Shown: positions 1 through 7,570 of the stretch, in pieces
How positions within the stretch are numbered: the first letter of the stretch is position 1
How the letters are laid out: the number at the start of each line of letters is the position of its first letter
Origin: Chloroflexia bacterium
GTDB taxonomy: Bacteria > Chloroflexota > Chloroflexia > Thermomicrobiales > UBA6265
Direction: 5' to 3'
Assembly (NCBI GenBank): GCA_013694885.1
Contig: JACDBO010000141.1
Coordinates: 1 to 7,694 of the forward strand
DNA: 7,694 nucleotides
Notes under the pieces: generated by a model
Databases searched by the model: none
Seen by the model: only the letters and a program-made list of their open reading frames with translations
What the model was told of the DNA's origin: nothing
Translations under genes and position numbers: made by a program

Positions 1-2335
1 CGCTCCCCGCTTCAAGCGCCGCGCCGAGCCCATACCAACCAGGCAGAATGATCCGCGCCTGCGTCCAGGAGAAGACCCACGGGATCGCCCGTAGCTCGTC
101 GAGCCCGCGAGAGCCGCCACGACGGGCCGGACGCGAACCAAGCTGGAGCCGGGAGATGGCGTCGATCGGCGTCACCTCATGGAAGAAGGCGACGAAATCG
201 GGGTCATCGTAGACGAGCGCGCGGTAGGCCCGCGCCGACCGATCAGCCATCCAGGCCAGACTCGGCGCAAAGCGCTCGTGCCGTGCAGCATCGGTTTCTT
301 CATCGAGGTCGGCGGAGCGAACCAGCACCGCCCCGACGATCAGCTCCAGCTCGCGGTGAGCAATCGCGGGGGTTGAGTAGCGGGCCGAGATGACCTCGCC
401 CTGCTCGGTCAGCTCCAGGCGCCCGTCGACCGTGCCGGCGGGTTGGGCGAGGATCGCGACGTTGGTTGGTCCTCCACCCCGGCCGATCGAACCGCCACGT
501 CCGTGGAAGAAGACGAACGGCACCTGACGGTCGTGATGGAGCGCGGCCAGCTCGCGCTGTGCTTCGTGGAGCGCCCAGGTCGAGGCGAGATAGCCGACAT
601 CCTTGTTGGAGTCGGAGTAGCCGATCATGATCTGCTGGACGCCTCCGGCTCCCTCCAACGCCCGCTGGTAGATTGGGTCGTCCAACAGCGTCGCCATCGT
701 GCCCGGCGAGGCGCGGAGCGATGCGCCCTGCTCGAACAACGGCGCGATGCGGAGGCGGGCACCGTCTCCACCAGGGCGTGCCAACCCGGATTCCTTCAGC
801 AGCAGCAGCGCTTCGAGGATGTCCGAGGCCGTCTCCGCCCCGGAGACGATGTAGGTCTTGATGGTGTCCGGGTACCCATCGGCGAGCAGCCGCCGGACGA
901 CACGAAGCGTCTCGACGACGTCGCGCGCCACTTCCGGCAGGTCGTCGTCGTCGAGCGGGACGAGCGGACGAGGGTTGGCGATCTCGCGGCGAAGAAGCGC
1001 CAGCTTCTCTTCTTCTGGGAGCGCGCGGTAATCGGCGTGCACGCCGGTGGCGGCGAGCAAGTGCGCCAGGGTCTCCTCGTGACGCCGGGCGTGGTCCCGG
1101 ATGTCGAGCGTGGCGAGGTCGAAGCCGAAGACTTCGACGTGCCGGATCACGTCATGCAGTTCGCCACCGACGATGAGGCCGGCCGACTGCTCGGTGAGTG
1201 CCGCTTCGATCATCCGCAAATCGGCGACGAGCTCGGCGGCACGGGTATAGCCGCCGGCACGATGGGCGGCGGTCGCGCGGAGTCGTTCCCGAAGCAGGGT
1301 GGCGAGTTGTCGATACGGCTCGTCGGCATTGCGAGCGCTCAACTCCGCCGCCAGCGCCGGGAAGCGGGCGCGATTGGCTTCGAGGAGTGGATCGAGTGTA
1401 GAGACCGGTTGGACAACATGGTCGGAAAGGGAGAGGCGGCCCGCAAGTTCCGTGAGCCGACCGTCGAGCATCCCGATGGCCGATTGCCGCATGATGCCGA
1501 GCGTCTGCGCGGTGATGTCGGGGGTTACGGATGGGTTGCCATCGCGGTCGCCGCCGATCCACGAACCGAAGGTGAGAAATGGAGGGACGCGGACCGCGGT
1601 GTCGGGGTAGGCCTCGCGCAGCGCTTCTTCGAGATCGCGATAGATGCGGGGGACGACATGGACGAGCGTGGAGCCGAAGTAGACGAGACCGCCGCGCACC
1701 TCGTCGAGCACCGTCGGTGAGGCGCCCCGGATCTCGTTCGAGCTCCACAGTTCGGCGATCGTCGAGGCGAGCAGCGCCCGTGCCCGGACGGACTCGTCGG
1801 GCAGCGCGCGCCGCTCATCGAGGTCACGGATCGTCGTAAAGATGCGGCCGAGCTTGTCGATCACGGTGCGACGCCGCGCCTCGGTTGGATGGGCCGTCAG
1901 CACCAGCCGGACCATCGCGCCGTCGAGCAGCGTTTGCAGGTCGTGGGCGCTGACCCCTTCACGGGCGAGCATCCCTACCGCTTCGCGGACCGACCCGCGA
2001 CGCGGCGCCGGCGCCTCGCGACCCTCGCGGGCGCGAACCCGGCGGATACGCTCGCTGTCCTCGGCGAGGTTGATGAGCTGGAAGTAGTTGGTGAAGGCGC
2101 GGATCAGGATGCGGAGTTCGTCGTTCTCCGCACCGGCGACGAGCATCGCCAGATTGTCGCCCGCAACGTCGTCGCCCGCCCGGAAGGCTTTGCCTTGGGC
2201 TCGTGCCTCTTCCTCGAGGTGAAAGGCCGGCTCACCAGCCAGGGACCGCATCACGTCGCCGAGCAAACCGGCGAGAAGGTAGACATCATCGGAGAGGGTA
2301 CGTGGGGACGGCCGTCCCTGGACGTGCGTGCTCAA
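1..2335 (-). CDS. ppc: Phosphoenolpyruvate carboxylase, C-terminus cut off by the window edge
   Basis: PEP carboxylase adds bicarbonate to phosphoenolpyruvate to give oxaloacetate and phosphate, a cytoplasmic anaplerotic reaction feeding the TCA cycle. The minus strand reads without a stop from 2335 to the left edge (778 codons). Family signatures appear in order: LTAHPTE with the catalytic His at residue 149 (E. coli His138); GSWIGGDRDGNP ending at 268; GYSDSNKD with Lys578 (E. coli Lys546); FHGRGGSIGRGG with His611 (E. coli His579), Arg613 and Arg619; and the RAIPWVFSWTQ block starting near 746, followed by LPGWYGLGAAL. Bacterial enzymes are around 900 residues, so roughly 130 are missing, including the distal residues of the aspartate inhibition site known from E. 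coli (Lys773, Arg832, Asn881). The start is TTG: an in-frame TGA lies 12 codons upstream and no other ATG, GTG or TTG lies between. A GGGAG sits about 11 bases before it. The identity is very secure; the start is probable. Confidence 0.96.
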   Translation of the reverse strand, partial: MSTHVQGRPSPRTLSDDVYLLAGLLGDVMRSLAGEPAFHLEEEARAQGKAFRAGDDVAGDNLAMLVAGAENDELRILIRAFTNYFQLINLAEDSERIRRVRAREGREAPAPRRGSVREAVGMLAREGVSAHDLQTLLDGAMVRLVLTAHPTEARRRTVIDKLGRIFTTIRDLDERRALPDESVRARALLASTIAELWSSNEIRGASPTVLDEVRGGLVYFGSTLVHVVPRIYRDLEEALREAYPDTAVRVPPFLTFGSWIGGDRDGNPSVTPDITAQTLGIMRQSAIGMLDGRLTELAGRLSLSDHVVQPVSTLDPLLEANRARFPALAAELSARNADEPYRQLATLLRERLRATAAHRAGGYTRAAELVADLRMIEAALTEQSAGLIVGGELHDVIRHVEVFGFDLATLDIRDHARRHEETLAHLLAATGVHADYRALPEEEKLALLRREIANPRPLVPLDDDDLPEVARDVVETLRVVRRLLADGYPDTIKTYIVSGAETASDILEALLLLKESGLARPGGDGARLRIAPLFEQGASLRASPGTMATLLDDPIYQRALEGAGGVQQIMIGYSDSNKDVGYLASTWALHEAQRELAALHHDRQVPFVFFHGRGGSIGRGGGPTNVAILAQPAGTVDGRLELTEQGEVISARYSTPAIAHRELELIVGAVLVRSADLDEETDAARHERFAPSLAWMADRSARAYRALVYDDPDFVAFFHEVTPIDAISRLQLGSRPARRGGSRGLDELRAIPWVFSWTQARIILPGWYGLGAALEAGS

Positions 2336-2481
2336 AGGTGAATGCGCTCCCGTCGCTGGACCGCGTCCTCAACGCGGCGGATGATCCGGTTTCGGCGGGT
2401 ACACTATGCAATATCGCGGCGGATGTTGACCGACGGGTTCGCCGCACAATCACCAGTTCCTCGCGGAGTTGTGACGCAATC
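2336..2481. promoter_or_regulatory. Divergent intergenic region between ppc and the MMPL gene
   Basis: This 146-bp stretch lies between the divergent start codons of ppc and the transporter gene, so it must carry promoters for both unless one is read from elsewhere. A relatively AT-rich patch around 2400-2415 (TACACTATGCAATATC) and a TTGACC at 2426-2431 look promoter-like. I could not pair a good -35 box with a good -10 box at normal spacing on either strand. No riboswitch or clear operator is visible. The position of the regulatory region is an inference from gene layout; no specific site is claimed. Confidence 0.35.
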
Positions 2482-4818
2482 TTGGCACGAGCGAACGGTG
2501 ACGGGGCGCAGGCGCCGTCGACCGATCCATTTGAGCGGTGGGCACGGCTGGTCTTTCGCCGCAAGTTGGCGTTCCTGCTGCTGCCGGTCCTCGTCACGCT
2601 GGCGATGTTGCCGTTGGCCGGTGGGGTGACCGAGCGGCTCTCCGCGTCGGGGTGGCTGCCCGCTGGCGCGCCATCGCATGAGGTCGAGCGCGTCTTGAAG
2701 CAGGAGTTCGGGCGGCACGGCGCCAACCACTACCTCCTGTTTCGCGATCCGACGGGCCAATTGCATGCCACCGCCCCGGAGTTCCGGCGCGAGGTGGCGC
2801 GAGCCGTGGCCCCCCTCCGCGCTGATCCGAACGTGGCCGCCATGTATACGTATGGATCGACGTCGAGCGAGGCGCTGAACGCAAAGCTGATCTCCGCCGA
2901 TGGCTCCGCCAGCCTCGTCGTGATCACGCTCCGGGTCGGCGTCGTCGCGGCGACCACATCCTTTCCCGAGTTTCACTCCAAGGTCCACAGCGACCGGCTC
3001 GACGTGCGCGTCGGCGGCTGGCCGGCAATATCCGATGCGTTTCGCGAGGTCACGCTGACCGATCTCGGGCGGGCCGAGCTAATCTCGCTGCCGCTGGCGT
3101 TGATCCTTCTCCTCGTCGTTTTCGGTGGCTTGATTGCGGCGTCGTTGCCGCTGCTGATCGGCATCTTGACCATCGGCGCGACTCTCGCCAGCATTAGCCT
3201 GATCTCGCGGTTCATGGAGACGAGTATCTTCGCCGTCAATATCGCGACGATGATCGGGTTTGCGCTGGCGGTCGATTATTCGCTCTTTCTCGTGGCCCGC
3301 TTTCGTGAGGAGTTGCGCTCCCATGACGTGGAGACCGCGCTGGCACGGTCGTTGGCAACGTCCGGCCGGGCGGTGCTCTATTCCGGTCTGACGGTTGCCA
3401 TCGGTATCGCTGGACTGGCGATTTTCGGTTCGCCGGCGATGATCTCGATGGGGATTGCCGGCCTGCTGGTGGTGGCGCTCGGTCTTGCCTACAGCTTCAC
3501 CGCTTTGACCGCGGCGATCGCGATGCTCGGCCCGCGGATCAATGCGGCGCGGGTGCTGCCAACGGGTATCGGCATCGGCCGCCGCGGCCGTTTCTGGAGC
3601 GGTCTCGCCAGCCGGGTGATGGCCCACCCCGCCCGATTCGTCCTGCCGGTGCTGGTTGCGCTGATTCTTGCCGGCCTCCCGTTCCTGCACTACCGCGGAG
3701 CGGCGCCGACGATGGACATGCTTCCGGCCGACCGCGAGGCGCGAGGAGTCTACGACACCGTTCTTGCGGACTTCCCTGACGCCACATTGTCGCCGCTGAC
3801 CGTCGTCGTGCGACCCCGGCGTGGCGCCATGACCAGTGCCGCCAACCTTCAGGACCTCGCCACGTTCAGCGACGAGGTCGCGCGCTTGCCGGGCGTGCGA
3901 AATGTGGAGACGATCTGGAACTATGTCCCGTCCGGCGTCGGCGCCTACGGGCTGTCGGGCACGCTGCTGCTCGATGAGACGCTGCGGCGGGAAGCGACGC
4001 GCTTCCTGACGGCGGATGCCGCCGTGATCGAAGTGGCGCTGGAGCGCAGCGATACCGACCCCGCCTCCCTCGATCTGGTTCAGACGCTGCGGGAGCGGGG
4101 CTACGAACTCTCACGCGGTGCCTTCGATGTCGAGGTCGGTGGGGGTGCGGCGGTCAATCTCGATCTCGCCGACAACGTCGTCTCCCGCGCGCCGTGGGCT
4201 GTGCTCGCGGTGCTGATCGTGACGTTTCTGGTGCTGTTTGCCCAGCTCGGCTCGATCCTCTTACCGCTGAAGGCGATCGTGCTCAACCTCCTCTCGCTGA
4301 CCGCCTCCTATGGTGCGCTCGTCTGGATCTTTCAGGATGGGCACCTCACGGCGCTCCTCGGCTTCGAGCCGCTTGGGTACACCGTGCTGATGGTGCCGGT
4401 GATGATGTTTTGCTTTATGTTCGGGTTGAGCATGGACTACGAGGTGCTGATGCTCTCCCGCATCAAGGAGGAGTACGAGCGGCATGGCGACAACACCAGT
4501 GCCGTCACCTCCGGACTGCAGGCGACCGGCAGTGTGGTGACGAGTGCGGCGCTGATCATGTTCGTCGTCTTCGCCGCATTCGGAACGGGTCAACTGCTTA
4601 TGATCCAGGCACTGGGTGTCGGCCTCGCGATTGCCGTCGCCATCGACGCCACGTTGATCAGGGCGATTCTGGTGCCGGCGATGATGCGCTTGCTCGGCGA
4701 CCGCAACTGGTGGGCGCCATCATGGGCGCGCCGCAACCGCCGCGATGGGCAGGAACGAGTTTTCCCGGTCAACTCGCACCCTGCCTCGGTGGCCGCCACT
4801 CGTCCCCGATCCGAATGA
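2482..4818 (+). CDS. MMPL-family (RND-superfamily) membrane transporter
   Basis: Likely a proton-driven inner-membrane exporter of lipids or other hydrophobic compounds, of the MmpL/YdfJ type; the substrate cannot be told from sequence. The 778-residue product has the duplicated family layout: TM1 at about 27-47, an extracytoplasmic domain (50-195), TM2-6 (200-348), TM7 (385-403), a second extracytoplasmic domain (407-568), and TM8-12 (571-738). IGFALAVDYSLFLVARFREE in TM4 carries Asp265-Tyr266, and FGLSMDYEVLMLSRIKEEY in TM10 carries Asp652-Tyr653. These match the two Asp-Tyr pairs that form the proton relay of mycobacterial MmpL3 (256/257 and 645/646 in M. smegmatis). A basic hydrophilic tail of about 40 residues follows the last TM. 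The TTG start at 2482 has GGAG 13 bases upstream and was chosen because the codons just before it look non-coding. GTG at 2338 is the alternative, adding 48 poorly composed residues. The stop overlaps the next gene. Confidence 0.92.
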   Translation: MARANGDGAQAPSTDPFERWARLVFRRKLAFLLLPVLVTLAMLPLAGGVTERLSASGWLPAGAPSHEVERVLKQEFGRHGANHYLLFRDPTGQLHATAPEFRREVARAVAPLRADPNVAAMYTYGSTSSEALNAKLISADGSASLVVITLRVGVVAATTSFPEFHSKVHSDRLDVRVGGWPAISDAFREVTLTDLGRAELISLPLALILLLVVFGGLIAASLPLLIGILTIGATLASISLISRFMETSIFAVNIATMIGFALAVDYSLFLVARFREELRSHDVETALARSLATSGRAVLYSGLTVAIGIAGLAIFGSPAMISMGIAGLLVVALGLAYSFTALTAAIAMLGPRINAARVLPTGIGIGRRGRFWSGLASRVMAHPARFVLPVLVALILAGLPFLHYRGAAPTMDMLPADREARGVYDTVLADFPDATLSPLTVVVRPRRGAMTSAANLQDLATFSDEVARLPGVRNVETIWNYVPSGVGAYGLSGTLLLDETLRREATRFLTADAAVIEVALERSDTDPASLDLVQTLRERGYELSRGAFDVEVGGGAAVNLDLADNVVSRAPWAVLAVLIVTFLVLFAQLGSILLPLKAIVLNLLSLTASYGALVWIFQDGHLTALLGFEPLGYTVLMVPVMMFCFMFGLSMDYEVLMLSRIKEEYERHGDNTSAVTSGLQATGSVVTSAALIMFVVFAAFGTGQLLMIQALGVGLAIAVAIDATLIRAILVPAMMRLLGDRNWWAPSWARRNRRDGQERVFPVNSHPASVAATRPRSE

Positions 4819-5357
4819 GCGGGTCACCTTCCCCTATCATCCGCCGCGCCGAGCCGGAGGACGCCGCCATCATCCTGAGATGGCGACTTGAGCCATCGAC
4901 CAGCCACTTTCAGCCGCTACGCCCGCGCACGGTCGATGAGTTGCGAACCAGACTCCAGCAGCGGCGATCGGAGCCGCTCGACACCACGCTCGACAGTGAG
5001 GTGCAGTGGACCATCCTCGACAACGGCATCCCGGCCGGATGGGTCAGACTGGAGGTGACCAGCCGCGAGCACAGGGTTGGTTCGGTAGGCTACACCGTGG
5101 CGACGGCTCATCGTGGGCGCGGTCTGGCGACAGCGGCACTCCACGAGGTCGCGCGGCTCGCCCTCGATCCACACGGCCTGGACCTTTGGCGACTGGAAGC
5201 CAACGTCGCCTCGGCTAACCTCGCCTCCCGCCGCGTGCTGGCGAAGGCAGGTTTCGTGCACGAGGGGCACGCCCGCGGTCTGGTGGTGATCGCTGGGGCT
5301 CGCGTCGACCACGAGCGGTACGCCCTCCTCCGCTCCGACCTTTTCTCGCACGACTGA
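4815..5357 (+). CDS. GNAT-family N-acetyltransferase (RimJ/RimL-like)
   Basis: Transfers an acetyl group from acetyl-CoA to an amine; by resemblance to RimJ/RimL-type proteins the target could be a protein N-terminus or a small molecule, but the substrate is unknown. The 180-residue product starts with the usual IIRRAEPEDA strand-helix opening. Motif A is present as VGYTVATAHRGRGLATAAL, with the acetyl-CoA pyrophosphate loop R-x-x-G-x-A at residues 100-105. The family's later block follows at 130-151, with Asn130, Asn135, Ser138 and the KAGFVHEG end. The ATG at 4815 overlaps the TGA of the transporter gene as ATGA, and there is no clear Shine-Dalgarno of its own, so translation is probably coupled to the transporter. 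The open frame extends upstream to 4194, but that part lies wholly inside the transporter gene and has no family features. Cytoplasmic, with no signal peptide. Confidence 0.9.
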   Translation: MSGSPSPIIRRAEPEDAAIILRWRLEPSTSHFQPLRPRTVDELRTRLQQRRSEPLDTTLDSEVQWTILDNGIPAGWVRLEVTSREHRVGSVGYTVATAHRGRGLATAALHEVARLALDPHGLDLWRLEANVASANLASRRVLAKAGFVHEGHARGLVVIAGARVDHERYALLRSDLFSHD

Positions 5358-5396
5358 ATCAGACAGCCGTAGAATCGGCGCCAGAAGTCGCTACGA

Positions 5397-5402
5397 TTGA
5401 CA
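5397..5402 (+). promoter_or_regulatory. Consensus -35-like hexamer upstream of the peptidase gene
   Basis: The sequence TTGACA matches the sigma-70 -35 consensus exactly and lies 39 bp after the GNAT stop. At the expected 16-18 bp spacing there is no matching -10 box; the bases there (AGTGGTGG) belong to the start of the inverted-repeat element. It may be a chance match, or half of a promoter split by that element. Confidence 0.2.
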
Positions 5403-5418
5403 TGGACCTCTGCTGAAC

Positions 5419-5541
5419 AGTGGTGGAATGTCCTTACCCCGGCGATGCGCCGGCTTCGCCGTCGAGCGCTTCGCGCGCGATGCAGCTGCCGGGATTCTTC
5501 GGCTGCGGCCTCAGAATGACGGCTGGAGGCATTCCACCACT
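5419..5541. repeat. 123-bp element with 12-bp terminal inverted repeats (MITE/REP-like)
   Basis: AGTGGTGGAATG at 5419-5430 is the exact reverse complement of CATTCCACCACT at 5530-5541. The 99 bp between them hold no open frame of note but are rich in short palindromes: CCGGCG/CGCCGG around an ATG loop (5439-5453), CGGC-TTC-GCCG (5451-5461), GCGC-TTC-GCGC (5466-5476), and an imperfect hairpin with ATTCT at 5494-5498 pairing with AGAAT at 5513-5517. The right half, read on the minus strand, has the form GTCATTCTGAG...CGAAGAATC, a type of dispersed palindromic repeat I recall from many bacterial genomes. No flanking target duplication is visible. It sits between the GNAT stop and the peptidase start. 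It is most likely a non-autonomous mobile or dispersed palindromic element; a role in transcript folding is possible but unproven. Confidence 0.6.
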
Positions 5542-5566
5542 AATCACGCGATGGTCGGATGAATCC

Positions 5567-5576
5567 AGAGGAAGGA
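5567..5576 (+). promoter_or_regulatory. Ribosome binding site of the S9 peptidase gene
   Basis: AGAGGAAGGA is purine-rich and contains strong anti-Shine-Dalgarno matches (GAGG, AAGGA). It ends 10 bases before the ATG at 5587. It fixes that start codon against the out-of-frame ATG at 5559, which has no such site. Confidence 0.7.
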
Positions 5577-5586
5577 CACGCCATCT

Positions 5587-7548
5587 ATGACCTCAGTTAC
5601 GCCGTCCACGGATGCGCGGACGGACGCCGAGCCGAAACCGGAGCTCTCGCCCGAGGAGTTGGCCGACCGGGAACGACCACAGGATCCCCGCATCTCCCCG
5701 GACGGCCGGGCGGTCGCGTTCACCGTCGCCCCGTTCGGCAAGAAAGAGGAGCACGGGCAGCAGGCGATCTGGTGGTCGCGGGACGGGCAGCCGGCGACGA
5801 AGTTTACGAGCGGCGACCATTTCGACCACAGTCCACGCTGGTCGCCGGACGGTGCCCGGCTGGCTTTCGTCTCCAACCGCAAGGACGAAGAGACCTCCCA
5901 CCTCTACCTCGCGCCTGTCGATGGCGGCGAGGCGCAGCGACTCGGCGAGCTCGCAGGCGACTTTTCCGACGTGCTGTGGTCGCCTGATGGCTCCCATCTC
6001 GCCGTGCTGCGGCGGGACGAGGACAGAGAAGCGGAGAAGAAGCGCAAGGAGAAGGAGAAAGACGACCAGTTCGTCTACGAGGAGGATGCCAGGCGCGCGC
6101 GCGTTTGGCTGGTCGATGTCGCGTCCGGCAAGGCACGGTGTCTCACCCACGGCGACCGGCATGTCTGGCACATCGCCTGGACGCCGGACAGCCAGCGCCT
6201 CGTCGCCGTGCTGACGAACGAGCCGGTCATTAACGCCCTCTTCTCCCCGGCGACGCTCGCCGTGATTCCCGCGAGTGGCGGTCTCGCCAGGCGGATCGCC
6301 GAGTTCCCCGTGGCGCCGGGCACACCGGTCGTGCGCACCGTCGACGATCAGCTCATCGTGGCCGTGATCGCCAACGACCATCGGGCGGACCCCTCGGCGT
6401 CGGTCTGGACCGTGCCACTCGATGGCGGTGAGAGGCGCAATCTGCTGCCTGGGTATGCGGGCGCCGTCGAGAGTCTCGGCGCCATACCCGGCAGCGAGGA
6501 TCAGCTCGGCCTCCTGATGGTCGAAGGGACGCACGGTGGGGTCTACCTGCTGCCGGCGGGCGGTGGAGAGCTCGCGCCATTGGCGCCAGAGCGATTTCGC
6601 GGGAAGGGGACCATCAATGGTGGCCCGTCATTCTCGGCGGATGGACGACGCATGGCGTTCATCTGGACCGACAGTGTGACGCCGGAGGAGGTCTTCATTG
6701 GCGACGTTGGCGGGGAGTCCACGGCCGTCACCGACCTCGGCAAACCGTTCGCGAACCGCCTACAGCGCGCCGAGATCGTCCGCTGGCCGAGCGACGACGG
6801 GGTCGAGATCGAGGGCGTCCTCGTCTACCCTCGCGACTACGTGGCGGGGCAACGCTATCCGCTCGTCGTGCAGATCCACGGCGGTCCATCGTGGCAGTGG
6901 GAGGACCGCGCCAACCTCAACTGGCACGACTGGGCGCAGATGCTGGCGAGCCGCGGCTACGCCGTACTGCTCCCGAATCCGCGCGGCAGCACTGGCTACG
7001 GCGCCGCATTCGAGAAGCTGCTGCAAGACGACATCGGCGGTGGTGAGTCGAAGGACCTGATCAGCGGGGCGCGCGCGATGGTCGAGCGTGGGATCGCCGA
7101 CGCCGAGCGGCTCGGTATCGCCGGCTGGAGCTGGGGGGGTTACCTGACGGCGTGGACGATCACCCAGACCGACATCTTCAAAGCGGCGGTGATGGGTGCC
7201 GGGTTGGCGAACCTGATCTCCGACCACGGCGCGGGCGACATCCCGGCGGTCAACCTGCTCTACTACCCCGGCGACCCCTACGAGCAGTTCGACCACTACG
7301 CGGCGCGATCACCGCTCAAGCACGTCACCAAGGTGAAGACGCCGACGCTGATCCTCCACGGCGAGAACGACGCCCGCGTCCACATCAGCCAGGGCCAGGA
7401 GTATTACCGGGCATTGAAGACGCTCGGCGTCCCGGTCCGCTTCGTCCGCTACCCCCGCGAGGGCCACGGCATCGGCGAGCGCGCCCACCAGATCGACCTG
7501 ATGAACCAGATCGTCGACTGGTTCGGGCGGTATCTCATGACCAAGTGA
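5587..7548 (+). CDS. S9-family serine peptidase (acylaminoacyl-peptidase / dipeptidyl aminopeptidase type)
   Basis: A 653-residue prolyl-oligopeptidase-family enzyme that probably cleaves short peptides or N-acylated amino acids from peptide N-termini in the cytoplasm; no signal peptide is seen. The N-terminal part (about 30-385) is a TolB/PD40-like beta-propeller with repeated SPDG-type blades at RISPDGRAVAF (35-45), RWSPDGARLAF (84-94), LWSPDGSHLAV (130-140), AWTPDSQRLVAV (197-208) and SFSADGRRMAF (348-358). The C-terminal alpha/beta hydrolase domain (about 395-653) has the oxyanion-hole HGGP (431-434), NPRGSTGYG (464-472), the nucleophile Ser515 in GWSWGGY, Asp595 in HGENDARV and His627 in REGHGI, so the catalytic triad is complete. 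A very charged Lys/Glu/Arg stretch (about 142-170) interrupts the propeller. The length is normal for S9C proteins. It has a good ribosome binding site and stands alone behind a 229-bp gap. The exact substrate class is uncertain. Confidence 0.94.
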   Translation: MTSVTPSTDARTDAEPKPELSPEELADRERPQDPRISPDGRAVAFTVAPFGKKEEHGQQAIWWSRDGQPATKFTSGDHFDHSPRWSPDGARLAFVSNRKDEETSHLYLAPVDGGEAQRLGELAGDFSDVLWSPDGSHLAVLRRDEDREAEKKRKEKEKDDQFVYEEDARRARVWLVDVASGKARCLTHGDRHVWHIAWTPDSQRLVAVLTNEPVINALFSPATLAVIPASGGLARRIAEFPVAPGTPVVRTVDDQLIVAVIANDHRADPSASVWTVPLDGGERRNLLPGYAGAVESLGAIPGSEDQLGLLMVEGTHGGVYLLPAGGGELAPLAPERFRGKGTINGGPSFSADGRRMAFIWTDSVTPEEVFIGDVGGESTAVTDLGKPFANRLQRAEIVRWPSDDGVEIEGVLVYPRDYVAGQRYPLVVQIHGGPSWQWEDRANLNWHDWAQMLASRGYAVLLPNPRGSTGYGAAFEKLLQDDIGGGESKDLISGARAMVERGIADAERLGIAGWSWGGYLTAWTITQTDIFKAAVMGAGLANLISDHGAGDIPAVNLLYYPGDPYEQFDHYAARSPLKHVTKVKTPTLILHGENDARVHISQGQEYYRALKTLGVPVRFVRYPREGHGIGERAHQIDLMNQIVDWFGRYLMTK

Positions 7549-7570
7549 CATGGTCGCCAGCACTCTCCTA

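Noticed and set aside
443..1720. A 425-codon open frame on the plus strand
   Set aside because: It is antisense to ppc, whose family motifs read unbroken on the minus strand. The plus-strand translation shows no recognisable domain and is an effect of high GC content.
2203..2481. Longer N-terminus for the MMPL transporter starting with ATG at 2203
   Set aside because: It would run antisense through the first 44 codons of ppc and add a basic, low-complexity segment unlike the family. The region after 2390 also loses the G/C third-position bias seen in the genes.
4194..4814. N-terminal extension of the acetyltransferase frame
   Set aside because: It lies entirely within the transporter gene in another frame and has no GNAT features. 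The normal GNAT start motif follows directly after the ATG at 4815.
5370..5375. TAGAAT, a near-consensus -10 box after the GNAT stop
   Set aside because: No acceptable -35 box lies 16-18 bp upstream (around 5347-5352), and the TTGACA nearby is downstream of it, so the two cannot form one promoter.
5593..6534. A 313-codon minus-strand open frame inside the S9 peptidase gene
   Set aside because: The plus strand encodes clear beta-propeller blades across this region; the minus-strand product has no family resemblance.
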